Source: Omnitrophica bacterium RIFCSPHIGHO2_02_FULL_46_20 (GTDB taxonomy: Bacteria > Omnitrophota > Gorgyraeia > 2-01-FULL-45-10). Taken from it: 33,488 bases of DNA. The stretch is from contig MHFG01000015.1 of NCBI GenBank assembly GCA_001804065.1, forward strand, positions 1-33,488, written 5' to 3'. Numbering within the stretch: the first letter of the stretch is position 1; every line of letters starts with the position of its first letter. The position numbers and the translations under genes were made by a program. The notes beneath the pieces were generated by a model. The model saw nothing but the letters and a program-made list of their open reading frames with translations, was not told where the DNA came from and made no database searches. Positions 16,997 through 26,267 of the stretch are shown one piece after another.

Positions 16997-18265
16997 CTAA
17001 GTTCCTAATTCCCAACTATCCAGATATTTTTCCTGCTCTTTGGTCAATGTGTCTATCTTGACGCCTAAAGAATTTAACTTCAGTTTCGCGATGTCCTTAT
17101 CAATAAATTCCGGAACCTTGTAAACTTTTTTCCCTAATTTTTTATAATTTTTTACGATGTATTCGCAGGAGAGGGCTTGATTCGCAAAGCTCATATCCAT
17201 GACGCTCGCGGGGTGCCCCTCAGCGGCAGCCAGATTTACAAGCCTTCCCTCGCCCAGCAGATTTATGCGCCGTCCGTTTCTTAACGTGTACTCATCTACA
17301 AATTCCCTCACCTTACGTTTTTTCTTAGACATCTTTTCAAGCTCCGGAATATCCAGCTCGACATTGAAGTGCCCCGAATTTGAGATTATCGCGCCATCCT
17401 TCATCGCTTCAAAATGTTCTTTTCTTATTACGCTCGTGTTTCCGGTGAGCGTCACGAACAGATCGCCTATTCGGGCCGCGTCTTTTATAGGCATGACAGT
17501 ATAGCCGTCCATAACCGCTTCAAGCGCCTTTAAAGGATCTGTCTCGACTATTATGACATTCGCGCCCATACCCCTGGAGCGCGTCGCAACGCCCCTGCCG
17601 CACCAGCCGTAACCGCATACGACAAAGTTTGACCCGGCTAAAAGTATATTGGTGGCGCGGATTATCCCGTCTATCGTTGATTGGCCGGTCCCGTATCTAT
17701 TGTCGAACAGGTGTTTGGTATTTGCGTCGTTTACAGCGATGATCGGATACATAAGTATCCCGTTTTTATCGAGATTTTTTAATCTTACGACACCCGTCGT
17801 GGTCTCCTCTGTCCCGCCGATTATATCCCTGGCTAGATATTTTTTGGTCTTATGTATCATCGATACAAGGTCAGCGCCGTCGTCCATCGTTATGTTAGGC
17901 TTCGTATCAAGGACGCTTTCGATATGTTTATAGTAGGTTTTATTATCCTCGCCCTTGATGGCAAACGTAGCTATGCGGAAGTCTTTTACCATCGACGCCG
18001 CGACATCATCCTGCGTGCTCAGAGGATTTGACGCGCAGACAACCACATTAGCTCCGCCCTCTTTTAATGTAAACGCGAGATTCGCTGTCTCTGTCGTAAC
18101 ATGGAGGCAGCACGCTATATTCAAATCTTTCAGCGGCTTCTCCTTTCTAAAGCGCCCGCGGACCGATTCAAGCACCTTCATGTACTCATTCGCCCATTCT
18201 ATGCGCAGTTTTCCTTTTTTCGCCAAGCTCAAATTTTTAATGTCATACTTCATCGTAAACTCCAT
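16997..18265 (-). CDS. ahcY: Adenosylhomocysteinase
   Basis: NAD-binding [35 protein letters not shown]; short archaeal-like C-terminus YLDSWELGT. Confidence 0.95.
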   Translation of the reverse strand: MEFTMKYDIKNLSLAKKGKLRIEWANEYMKVLESVRGRFRKEKPLKDLNIACCLHVTTETANLAFTLKEGGANVVVCASNPLSTQDDVAASMVKDFRIATFAIKGEDNKTYYKHIESVLDTKPNITMDDGADLVSMIHKTKKYLARDIIGGTEETTTGVVRLKNLDKNGILMYPIIAVNDANTKHLFDNRYGTGQSTIDGIIRATNILLAGSNFVVCGYGWCGRGVATRSRGMGANVIIVETDPLKALEAVMDGYTVMPIKDAARIGDLFVTLTGNTSVIRKEHFEAMKDGAIISNSGHFNVELDIPELEKMSKKKRKVREFVDEYTLRNGRRINLLGEGRLVNLAAAEGHPASVMDMSFANQALSCEYIVKNYKKLGKKVYKVPEFIDKDIAKLKLNSLGVKIDTLTKEQEKYLDSWELGT

Positions 18266-18266
18266 T

Positions 18267-19439
18267 CTACTTTAAGTATTTCATCAGGTCTTTTGCCTGA
18301 TCCGTCTCTTCCCATGTAAACCCTTCCTCTTCTCGTCCAAAATGGCCGTAAGCGGCGGTTCTGCGGAATCTTCCGCCGTCTGATTCGCGCAGTTTCAATT
18401 CCGCTATTATTCCATGGGGCGTTAGTTCGAAGTGGTCCTTTATTATTTTTATCAGTTTATCATCGGGGACTTTTGCGGTACCGTACGTATTAACCATTAT
18501 GGAGACAGGATCCGCGACTCCGATGGCGTAAGCAAGTTGAACCATCAATTTATCCGCGAGCCCTGCCTTTACGATATTTTTCGCGATATAACGGCCCATA
18601 TAAGCAGCTGACCTGTCTACTTTTGTAGGATCCTTTCCTGAAAAAGCGCCGCCGCCGTGCGGAACAGTGCCGCCATAAGTATCGACGATGATCTTTCTGC
18701 CTGTCATGCCTGTATCCGACTGCGGGCCGCCGATGACGAATTTACCGGTAGCATTTATTAAAAATTTCGTATCCTTGTCTATCAAGCCTTTCAAAATGGG
18801 TTTAGCTATCTTCTCTATGATCTCGATTCTGGCTTCTTCGCAAAGCATGTCTTTCTTCTTGTCAAGGACCTCCTCTGTATGCTGGCAGGCCAAAATAACA
18901 GTCGTTACTTTTTTTGGTTTTCCATCATGATATTCTACCGTGACTTGGGATTTTCCGTCAGGCCCCAGATACTTCAATATATTCTTCTTTCTAACCTCGG
19001 TCATCTTACGGACAAGTTTATGGGACAGCATTATGGGTAACGGCATCAGTTCCGGTGTTTCGCGGCAGGCGTAGCCCATCATCATTCCCTGATCCCCCGC
19101 GCCGCCCGTATCTACCCCTTTCGCTATATCAGGCGATTGCGTATGAATAGCGTTAAGGACAGCGCATGTATGATAATCGAAACCGTATTTTGGATGCGTG
19201 TATCCTATATCCTTTAATAAATCCCTGCATAGAGTATGGGTATCCACGTAGGCTGACGTCGTTATCTCTCCGCCTATTATGATAAGCCCCATGGTAACAT
19301 ACGTTTCGCAGGCAACCCTGCCTGATGGATCCTGTTTTAACACGTTATCAAGAACCGAATCCGATACCTGATCGCATACCTTATCAGGATGCCCCTCCGT
19401 CACGCTCTCTGAAGTAAATAGGTATTTATGTGCTCCCAT
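18267..19439 (-). CDS. metK: S-adenosylmethionine synthetase
   Basis: [58 protein letters not shown] opens at 19475; [11 protein letters not shown] at 19439 is the probable start. Confidence 0.96.
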   Translation of the reverse strand: MGAHKYLFTSESVTEGHPDKVCDQVSDSVLDNVLKQDPSGRVACETYVTMGLIIIGGEITTSAYVDTHTLCRDLLKDIGYTHPKYGFDYHTCAVLNAIHTQSPDIAKGVDTGGAGDQGMMMGYACRETPELMPLPIMLSHKLVRKMTEVRKKNILKYLGPDGKSQVTVEYHDGKPKKVTTVILACQHTEEVLDKKKDMLCEEARIEIIEKIAKPILKGLIDKDTKFLINATGKFVIGGPQSDTGMTGRKIIVDTYGGTVPHGGGAFSGKDPTKVDRSAAYMGRYIAKNIVKAGLADKLMVQLAYAIGVADPVSIMVNTYGTAKVPDDKLIKIIKDHFELTPHGIIAELKLRESDGGRFRRTAAYGHFGREEEGFTWEETDQAKDLMKYLK

Positions 19440-20196
19440 TTCTTTTACTCTCCTTTTTTTTGGCATACTCTTCATCCGCCTTTTTGTATGATTCGATATC
19501 CCCTATATCGTACCATTTTTCAGAAAACGAAAACCCGTAAACCTTATCATTCGCGCTAAGCCATTTTATATAATAGCCGGGGGCGTCCAGATTAGCGGCC
19601 TCATGCTCGGCATATTTTATTATACCCGATACTTTATCCTTCGGGAAATAATATATTCCCGTTGAGATTAAGGCAGACCTTGGGGCTCGCGGCTTCTCCT
19701 CAAAATCCACTACCCTCCTATCTTTATCTATACCCACGACCCCGAATCTCTTCGCCGCCTCGAGGCTGCCGACATCATACAGAGCTATTGAAACACCGTT
19801 GCCATGCTTTTTCGCGAATTTTAAAAAGTCCTTAAGGTCGAGATGGAAGAGGTTGTCTCCAGCTATGACAAGAAGATCGTCGTTTATATGCTTCGTTTTG
19901 ACAGAGAGCTCTAAATCCCGTATGGCGCCAAGCCTCGTTTCATTGGTAAGTGTTCCGTCGTCTATTAATGATATCTTACCGCTATGCGGCGAGCTTTTGG
20001 CCCATTCTTCAAAATTCTTAAAGAACTTGTGATTCGACACTACATAAATAGAATCTATCTCTTTTGTTCCCGCAAGCCTTTCGAGGATTCTGTCTATCAG
20101 CTTCCTCCCGCCTATGGGAAGAAGCGGTTTTGGCGTAGTCAAGGTAAGCGGCCGCAGCCTCACCGCGTAACCCGCGGCCAGTATAATGACCTTCAC
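19426..20196 (-). CDS. Sugar-phosphate nucleotidyltransferase
   Basis: [34 protein letters not shown] and [12 protein letters not shown]. Confidence 0.9.
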   Translation of the reverse strand: MKVIILAAGYAVRLRPLTLTTPKPLLPIGGRKLIDRILERLAGTKEIDSIYVVSNHKFFKNFEEWAKSSPHSGKISLIDDGTLTNETRLGAIRDLELSVKTKHINDDLLVIAGDNLFHLDLKDFLKFAKKHGNGVSIALYDVGSLEAAKRFGVVGIDKDRRVVDFEEKPRAPRSALISTGIYYFPKDKVSGIIKYAEHEAANLDAPGYYIKWLSANDKVYGFSFSEKWYDIGDIESYKKADEEYAKKKESKRNGST

Positions 20197-20216
20197 CTAA
20201 GCGCCTTCTTGGGGGT

Positions 20217-21287
20217 TCATGACTTACATAATTCTTTCTTTAGATACGCAACCCGCTCTACCGGTGTCGGGTCTATGCCGTTTAGTATTGCAAGATAAAA
20301 ACTGACAAAGTCGCCTATATAAATCAGCGAGAAGATCCTCGCGAGAAGCTCCTTGCCGAAGGAGCGCACTTCGATAACTTTTATCCTGTCCTTTTTAAAT
20401 ATATTCCTGGTAATATCCATCCTCTTTGATATCCTAGGATGATCGGCAGCGTCCCTTAACATGATTACAATGCTATTTCGTAAAATCGTTTTTGGATTCT
20501 CCCAGCCGACTACCTCATTATGGTTCATCTCCGGGAATAAGTGGCTCGATGCGAGCGTCTTGGAATTTTCCGCGAGTTGTCCTCTCCAGCGCGTTGCGAT
20601 TGAATCGACATGATCCTGGCCTGCGTATATGACAGGCAGCTTACCGTAAATCTCGGACGCTATTCTCTTCGCTTGGTTGTCCTTATATTTTACTTTACAA
20701 CCAAGCCTGCTATTCTTTATCTTCCTCAAAACGCGTATCGCGTCATCTATAAGCAAGGACTGATCTTTTATGATACCGATCTTCGATAATAATATGAGGA
20801 GCGGGAAGAATGAATATCCGAGCGCGCAGCGAGGAGGAAATCCGGCGGGTATTTTTATACACGGCGCTTCATCGATTTGCGCGCTTTTTTCTAACTTTCC
20901 GCCGGAAGTAATGACTATTATTTTAGAGCCTCTATCCCTTGCGTCGCGGTAAGCGCTTAAAACTTCTTCGGTATTGCCTGAATAGCTAGACGCTACTACA
21001 AGCGTATCTTCATCGACAAAATTCGGTAAAGTATAATTTCTATTAACAAATAAAGGTATTTTCGCGTCATCGGCAACATAAGACCTGCCGATATCAGCGC
21101 CGATGCCTGAGCCGCCCAAACCGATACAAACTATATTTTTACAATTTGTATTGAAATTTTTCGGCAGCTCAAACTCGCCGCCTATATGTTTCGCGTCTTG
21201 GCACTGCTCGGGAAATGATTCTATGAGTTCGAGCATGTCCGACGCGTCATACTTTTCTATCGCCTTAAGATCATCCAGTATATGCAT
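20217..21287 (-). CDS. Bifunctional phosphoglucose/phosphomannose isomerase (SIS domains)
   Basis: IVCIGLGGSGIGADI, VASSYSGNTEEVLSAY, FPPRCALGYSFFPLL, FPEMNHNEVVGWE. Confidence 0.9.
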   Translation of the reverse strand: MHILDDLKAIEKYDASDMLELIESFPEQCQDAKHIGGEFELPKNFNTNCKNIVCIGLGGSGIGADIGRSYVADDAKIPLFVNRNYTLPNFVDEDTLVVASSYSGNTEEVLSAYRDARDRGSKIIVITSGGKLEKSAQIDEAPCIKIPAGFPPRCALGYSFFPLLILLSKIGIIKDQSLLIDDAIRVLRKIKNSRLGCKVKYKDNQAKRIASEIYGKLPVIYAGQDHVDSIATRWRGQLAENSKTLASSHLFPEMNHNEVVGWENPKTILRNSIVIMLRDAADHPRISKRMDITRNIFKKDRIKVIEVRSFGKELLARIFSLIYIGDFVSFYLAILNGIDPTPVERVAYLKKELCKS

Positions 21288-21296
21288 ACAATTAAA

Positions 21297-23063
21297 CTAT
21301 TCGATCTCTATCGCAAGGTCAGGGACTATCTCTTTCAGTTTTCTCTTCGCGAATCTCTCTATATCTTTACCGGTAGATAACGTGATGGCTTGCTGCGCAA
21401 TCTCTTTTGCCTGATCCATTGTAACGGCCCTGATTATCTTCTTCAGTTCCGGAATCGCTATGGGGGATGTGGAGAATTCATCGAGGCCGAACCCTAAAAG
21501 TATCAGCGTCATAAATATATCGCCCGCCATCTCTCCGCACATACCTACCCAAATCCCCGCCTTGTGGCCAGCCTCTATGATATTTTTTATCAAAAGCAAT
21601 ATCGCGGGATGCGCGGGTTCGTATAGGTACGCTATCTTCTCATTAACCCTATCGACTGCGAGAGAATACTGTATAAGGTCGTTTGTGCCTATTGAGAAGA
21701 AATCGGCTTCCCTCGCCAATATATCGGCCGTTAATGCCGCGGAAGGAACCTCTATCATCGCGCCGACCTGCATATTCTCATCAAAAGATATTCCTTCTTT
21801 CCTTAATTCTCTTTTTGTGTCTTCTAAAATAGCGTTAGCCTGCTGCAGTTCTTCTATGCCCGATATCATGGGATACATCATCTTCAGCTTACCGAAAGAC
21901 GATGCCCTTAGAATGGCTCGCATCTGAGTCTTGAATATATCCGGCCGGGCCAGGCAGAAGCGTATAGCGCGCCAACCCATAAACGGGTTCATCTCCTGCG
22001 GTATTTCGAGCTGCGATAAGAATTTATCTCCGCCGAGGTCGAGCGTTCTTATTACGACATTATACGGCTTCATCTTTTTCGCTACCACCGAATAAGCCTT
22101 GAACTGCTCCTCTTCCGTGGGCAGATCCTTGCGGTTCATATAAAAATATTCTGTCCTGTACAGGCCTATCCCCTCGGCGCCATGAGCTATTACTGACGGG
22201 ACCTCTTCATGCAGCTCTATGTTGGCCATCAATTCTATCTTTCTGCCGTCTTTCGTCTCGCACGGCAGGTCCTTCATCTCGAGAAGGTGCTTTTCGAACG
22301 CAACCAGCTTCTTCCTGCTGGATTCGTAATGTTTCAGCGTCGCCGGCGCCGGATTTACTATAACAACCCCGTGTGTTCCGTCAACTATCAGTGTATCGCC
22401 GCTCTTCACATTTTTTGTCGCTGTCTCAAGGCCTACGACGGCTGGGATCTCGAGAGATTTGGCCATGATCGCCGTATGGGACGTGCGGCTTCCGATATCG
22501 GTCGCAAAACCTATTACGTTCTTCTTATGCATCGTTGCCGTATCTGACGGAGAAAGGTCGTATGAAATAACTATGGCCTTCTCCTTTAATGTCGAAAGCG
22601 CGTCCTCTCTCGCGCCAATAAGATTCTTTAATATCCTCTTACCGATATCATTGATGTCGCTTATGCGTTCTCTCAGATATTCGTCCTCCATCTCGGAGAA
22701 TACTTTTATATATTTTTTCAGCACATCCTGGAATACGTATTCCGCGGAAAGCTTTTCCTTCTTTATTTTCGCTATGACCTCTTCTATGAGCATGCTGTCT
22801 TCTATGACAAGAAGATGCGCGCTGAATATCTGGCCATGCTCGGAAGAAAGCTCTTCGGAGATACGCTTCTTTATATCCAGTATCTCCTGCTTCGTCTGGA
22901 TAAGCGCGTCCTTAAAATGCTTTATCTCGTTCGAAATCTGGTCTTCTTTCAAGGAGCGCTTTGGTATGACATACTGCTGCCTGTCGAGAAGCAGCGCATG
23001 ACCTGTAACGATGCCTGGCGCCGCAGGAATACCTCTTAAAGTAAGCTCTTTTTGTTTTGTCAT
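21297..23063 (-). CDS. ptsI: PTS enzyme I (phosphoenolpyruvate-protein phosphotransferase)
   Basis: DIGSRTSHTAIMAKSLEIPAVVG, GAEGIGLYRTEYFYMNR, MCGEMAGD. Confidence 0.96.
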   Translation of the reverse strand: MTKQKELTLRGIPAAPGIVTGHALLLDRQQYVIPKRSLKEDQISNEIKHFKDALIQTKQEILDIKKRISEELSSEHGQIFSAHLLVIEDSMLIEEVIAKIKKEKLSAEYVFQDVLKKYIKVFSEMEDEYLRERISDINDIGKRILKNLIGAREDALSTLKEKAIVISYDLSPSDTATMHKKNVIGFATDIGSRTSHTAIMAKSLEIPAVVGLETATKNVKSGDTLIVDGTHGVVIVNPAPATLKHYESSRKKLVAFEKHLLEMKDLPCETKDGRKIELMANIELHEEVPSVIAHGAEGIGLYRTEYFYMNRKDLPTEEEQFKAYSVVAKKMKPYNVVIRTLDLGGDKFLSQLEIPQEMNPFMGWRAIRFCLARPDIFKTQMRAILRASSFGKLKMMYPMISGIEELQQANAILEDTKRELRKEGISFDENMQVGAMIEVPSAALTADILAREADFFSIGTNDLIQYSLAVDRVNEKIAYLYEPAHPAILLLIKNIIEAGHKAGIWVGMCGEMAGDIFMTLILLGFGLDEFSTSPIAIPELKKIIRAVTMDQAKEIAQQAITLSTGKDIERFAKRKLKEIVPDLAIEIE

Positions 23064-23335
23064 TTTAGCGCGTCCTCTATGTCGCTTAACAGCAGGTTCT
23101 CTAATTCCGTCATCGCGGCTTGCGCGTCTTCGCCTTTTGTGATTATGGTTACCTTCGCGCCCCTCGGCGCCTCTAACATCATTATCCCCATAATAGACTT
23201 GCCGTTAACCTTTGTCTTTCCTTTCATTACCGTAACATCCGAATCGAATTTATTCGCTATCTGGACAAAGAGCGCGGCAGGGCGCGCGTGCAATCCCTGC
23301 TTGTTTTTTATTATAACGGTCTTCTCTATCTCCAT
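23060..23335 (-). CDS. ptsH: HPr
   Basis: KQGLHARPAALFVQ (active His) and NGKSIMGIMML (Ser-46-like site). Confidence 0.96.
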   Translation of the reverse strand: MEIEKTVIIKNKQGLHARPAALFVQIANKFDSDVTVMKGKTKVNGKSIMGIMMLEAPRGAKVTIITKGEDAQAAMTELENLLLSDIEDALK

Positions 23336-23338
23336 AAA

Positions 23339-24592
23339 TTAAGCCCTGGCCTTCTTTAAGCTATTGACAAGGTCGACTATAATCTTTGCCAGTTTCTCCG
23401 AGTCGTGCCTTACATAATCTTTTATGGTAACGATATGCGCTTCTATGGCCCTGCATTTCAGCTTCTTCAAATTTTCAGAATCCGCTATAACGCAATTCGC
23501 GCCTTCCTCTTTATATCTCTGCAGTATCTCTTCCGGTATCCTGCCAGTATTTACTATACAATAATCCACTATGCCCGGCGCGGTATGTTCGATTATGGCG
23601 CGTAAATGATCGCTCGCCTTATAACCGTCTGTCTCGCCCCTCTGGGTCATCACATTGCATACATATGCCTTCACTGCCTTTGACGCGATTATTTCCTGAT
23701 AAATTTTATCAACGAGAAGGTTGGGCATTATGCTTGTGTATAGACTCCCCGGCCCCAGAACGATCGCATCGGCTTTTCGTATGGCTTCAAGCGCCTCGTG
23801 CGTAGGCTTACTGCCGTCCGGCCTCAAGCTTATCCTCTTAACAGGTTTTCGCGCTTTCGGTATCTGACTTTCTCCGACGCTCTCAGTCCCGTCCAGATGT
23901 TGCGCAACTAACGTTACATTATCCAATGTGGATGGGACGACCCTCCCCCTTATCACAAGGACCTTACTTGATTCCTTTATTGCCGCATCAAAATTGCCGG
24001 TGACTTTAGTCATCGCTGTGATAAACAAATTTCCGAAGTTATGCCCTTTTAATTCCGTGCCATCGCCGAATCTGAACTGAAACAGTTTTGCCATCAAAGG
24101 TTCCGCGTCGGCTAGAGCAACGAGGCAGTTCCTTATATCGCCGGGGGGCAATACATCGAAATCCTGCCTTAAGCGCCCTGACGAACCGCCATCGTCCGCA
24201 ACAGTAACTATAGCCGTGATATTGCTCGTGTATTCTTTTAAACCATGTAACAGCATCGAAAGCCCTGTGCCGCCTCCGACAACAACCACCTTAGGCCCTT
24301 TTTCCAATATTAATTTATTGTATACCTTATCGACAAGCTCCTCTTCCCTCTGTGGAAGAAGTATTGTAACAAATGATTTTATAATCCGTTTGATGCCGGT
24401 AACTATCGCAAGAATACCTATGATTACTATGACTGCGGCGAAAGTCTTGCTCCGCGAGGCCTGTTCGGATATGACCATGACAAACCCCATCGAAACCATG
24501 ATGACTCCGAATACGGCCAAGAGGCTCCATCTTTTGACTCTCATTCCGGGATATAACCACTTAAAGGCTTTAAGTATTTTCACCCCGCTCAT
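23339..24592 (-). CDS. YvcK/GlmR-family protein with N-terminal transmembrane segments
   Basis: VVVVGGGTGLSMLLHGLKEYTSNITAIVTVADDGGSSGRLRQDF, GPGSLYTSIMPNLLV; two hydrophobic N-terminal stretches. A GTG 12 nt inside the ORF is an alternative start. Confidence 0.92.
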   Translation of the reverse strand: MSGVKILKAFKWLYPGMRVKRWSLLAVFGVIMVSMGFVMVISEQASRSKTFAAVIVIIGILAIVTGIKRIIKSFVTILLPQREEELVDKVYNKLILEKGPKVVVVGGGTGLSMLLHGLKEYTSNITAIVTVADDGGSSGRLRQDFDVLPPGDIRNCLVALADAEPLMAKLFQFRFGDGTELKGHNFGNLFITAMTKVTGNFDAAIKESSKVLVIRGRVVPSTLDNVTLVAQHLDGTESVGESQIPKARKPVKRISLRPDGSKPTHEALEAIRKADAIVLGPGSLYTSIMPNLLVDKIYQEIIASKAVKAYVCNVMTQRGETDGYKASDHLRAIIEHTAPGIVDYCIVNTGRIPEEILQRYKEEGANCVIADSENLKKLKCRAIEAHIVTIKDYVRHDSEKLAKIIVDLVNSLKKARA

Positions 24593-24652
24593 TCTCCTAC
24601 TCGTTACCCCGCTTTTAAGAATGGGCGGGGTTCATTTTTGCCTACAGAATTC

Positions 24653-25117
24653 TTAATATCTCTTTGAATCCTCTTCCTGAATAATATGCAGTATCTCATT
24701 TTCGCCTTTGGCCTTCTTGAGAAGATCCATAAAATACTTGTCCTTGAGCACGCGGGAAATTCTTGCAAGCGCTTTGAGATGCGGACCTGCGGACTCTTCA
24801 GGCGCTATCAGAAGGAAGAAAATATAAACCGGCTCGCCGTCGAGGGAATCGAAATCCACTCCGGCGCGCGAAAGCCCGAACGCCGCTACGAGCTCTTTAA
24901 CTGACTGGGACTTTGCGTGCGGAATACCGACGCCTTGTCCGATACCTGTTGAACCTAACGCCTCTCTATCTAAGATGGCCTTGATGAGTTCTTCCTCATT
25001 CTTGATGTCGGTCGCTCTTGCGAGAATATCAACCAGCTCTCGTATTACGCCTTCTTTATCGGTCGCCTTAATGCTCACCGATATAGCCTTTTTGTTCAAA
25101 AAGTCCATAATCTTCAT
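24653..25117 (-). CDS. PTS EIIA-like (PtsN/fructose-type) protein
   Basis: GSTGIGQGVGIPHAKSQSVKELVAAFG with active-site His. Confidence 0.9.
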   Translation of the reverse strand: MKIMDFLNKKAISVSIKATDKEGVIRELVDILARATDIKNEEELIKAILDREALGSTGIGQGVGIPHAKSQSVKELVAAFGLSRAGVDFDSLDGEPVYIFFLLIAPEESAGPHLKALARISRVLKDKYFMDLLKKAKGENEILHIIQEEDSKRY

Positions 25118-25172
25118 GTGTAAATCTCCTTATACTTCCATCGTCTCTCGTTATAATCCCTGCGAAGCAGGA

Positions 25173-25247
25173 TGGAGCGGCGGATGGGGTTCGAACCCAC
25201 GACATCGACCTTGGCAAGGTCGCATTCTACCACTGAATTACCGCCGC
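25173..25247 (-). tRNA. tRNA-Gly(GCC)
   Basis: Cloverleaf; loop TTGCCAA between CGACC/GGTCG; GGTTCGAACCC T-arm; encoded CCA. Confidence 0.95.
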
Positions 25248-25265
25248 GTTTGCGAAGCAAACGCG
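25245..25265. repeat. Perfect hairpin CGCGTTTGC-GAA-GCAAACGCG at the 5' edge of tRNA-Gly
   Basis: 9-bp stem with GCGAAGC core, overlapping the tRNA 5' end by 3 nt. Confidence 0.85.
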
Positions 25266-25433
25266 ATGCTGAGGCGGCGGTAAACATTCCGACGAACAGG
25301 AGAAATGCAGCCGCCGAAGCACCTTTGCCCCGTATATATTGTCCAATCACTTCTCCCGTCACGCCTCGGCACCTATCTGAGGCGAAATCGGGATCAAATT
25401 TAGCTTCGGTGTTGTTTTAGGTCCTTCACTTTC

Positions 25434-25454
25434 AAATTCGCCTCCGGCGAATTT
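25434..25454. terminator. Perfect hairpin AAATTCGCC-TCC-GGCGAATTT at the 3' edge of tRNA-Lys
   Basis: 9-bp perfect stem immediately after the encoded CCA on the minus strand. Confidence 0.7.
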
Positions 25455-25529
25455 GGTGCCCGCACCAAGAATTGAACTTGGAACCTTGACATTAAGAGTG
25501 TCCTGCTCTGCCAATTGAGCTATGCGGGC
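25454..25529 (-). tRNA. tRNA-Lys(CTT)
   Basis: GCCCGCA acceptor, loop CTCTTAA, GTTCAATTC T-loop, encoded CCA. Confidence 0.93.
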
Positions 25530-25592
25530 AGATTGCTTATCTATTTAGCGCAAAAAAATTGTTGAGCCGCTCTATTTCGTATAGGGCGAAAT

Positions 25593-25635
25593 CCCCCGAA
25601 GCATCTCCTCTATCCCGCGTTGATTGCGAAGGGGG
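25593..25635. repeat. 43-nt hairpin element, copy 1
   Basis: CCCCCGAAGCATCTCCTCTATCCCGCGTTGATTGCGAAGGGGG. Confidence 0.85.
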
Positions 25636-25710
25636 AAGCTATGCGGGCCTAATATCTGTCAAATTAGCACAATAAATTGTTGAGCCGCTCTATTTCGTAT
25701 AGGGCGAAAT

Positions 25711-25753
25711 CCCCCGAAGCATCTCCTCTATCGCACGTTGATTGCGAAGGGGG
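25711..25753. repeat. 43-nt hairpin element, copy 2
   Basis: CCCCCGAAGCATCTCCTCTATCGCACGTTGATTGCGAAGGGGG. Confidence 0.85.
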
Positions 25754-25802
25754 AAGCTATGCGGGCGCTGTCTATAAAGTCATTAGCCCTGTCTGCGAAA
25801 TC

Positions 25803-25845
25803 TCGCCGGAGCATTCTGCCTATCGCATGTTGAATGCGAAGGCGG
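25803..25845. repeat. 43-nt hairpin element, copy 3 (diverged)
   Basis: TCGCCGGAGCATTCTGCCTATCGCATGTTGAATGCGAAGGCGG, preceded by GAAATC like the other copies. Confidence 0.75.
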
Positions 25846-25931
25846 ATGAGCTACTTTAAAGGCGTAAATTATATCAAAATACTGCTATAAAATCAATATT
25901 TATAAGAATGCCGCTCTCGGGAATGCCCGCG

Positions 25932-26031
25932 CCATGAACACGAGCGTTTGCCCTGTACCACTCAAAATTACTTCGTAATTTTTCGGATACAGGGCATGAA
26001 CCACATGCAGGCAAACGCAAGTAGTTCATGG
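25932..26031. repeat. ~100-nt nested inverted repeat next to tRNA-Leu
   Basis: CCATGAAC/GTTCATGG, GCGTTTGCC/GGCAAACGC, CCCTGTA/TACAGGG, AAAATTAC-TTC-GTAATTTT nested in order. Confidence 0.85.
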
Positions 26032-26113
26032 TGCGAGGGGGGGGATTTGAACCCCCAAGGGAAAACCCACTAGCTCCTAAGGCTAGCGCGTACGCCAGTT
26101 CCGCCACCCTCGC
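26029..26113 (-). tRNA. tRNA-Leu(TAG)
   Basis: GCGAGGG acceptor, loop CTTAGGA, long variable arm, GGTTCAAATCC T-arm, encoded CCA. Confidence 0.95.
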
Positions 26114-26121
26114 ATTGTTAC

Positions 26122-26198
26122 TGGCGCGCCCGGGGTGAATCGAACACCCAACCTACTGGTTCGAAGCCAGCCACTCTATCCAATTGAGCTACGGGCGC
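26122..26198 (-). tRNA. tRNA-Arg(TCG)
   Basis: GCGCCCG acceptor, loop CTTCGAA, GTTCGATTC T-loop, encoded CCA. Confidence 0.95.
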
Positions 26199-26267
26199 GC
26201 AGGACTAATTATGATACTATAAATATATCTACTCTTCAATAGATAGGTTTGTTCTATCTATCTATAT

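Larger units (their letters stand above)
25545..25768. repeat. Tandem ~118-bp repeat, each unit holding a 43-nt hairpin and 12 nt of tRNA-Lys 5' end
   Basis: TTGTTGAGCCGCTCTATTTCGTATAGGGCGAAATCCCCCGAAGCATCTCCTCTATC...GAAGCTATGCGGGC occurs twice with 118-bp offset and few substitutions. Confidence 0.92.

Noticed and set aside
22459-23001. 180-aa plus-strand ORF and other long antisense ORFs (e.g. 8306-8797, 21460-21927)
   Set aside because: Antisense to ptsI, HI0933 and other strong CDS; low-stop-frequency shadow ORFs.
25114-25420. ORFs over the tRNA-Gly region (e.g. GGNSVVECDLAKVDVVGSNPIRRS; MERRMGFEPTTSTLARSHSTTELPP)
   Set aside because: Typical spurious translations of a tRNA gene.
25545-25850. 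CRISPR array near the tRNAs
   Set aside because: Only two or three units, ~118-bp period, no short spacers, no cas genes; explained as tandem duplication.
26250-26266. Tetranucleotide microsatellite TCTATCTATCTA and ATAGATAG hairpin downstream of the radical SAM gene
   Set aside because: Only about three units; too short to claim phase variation.
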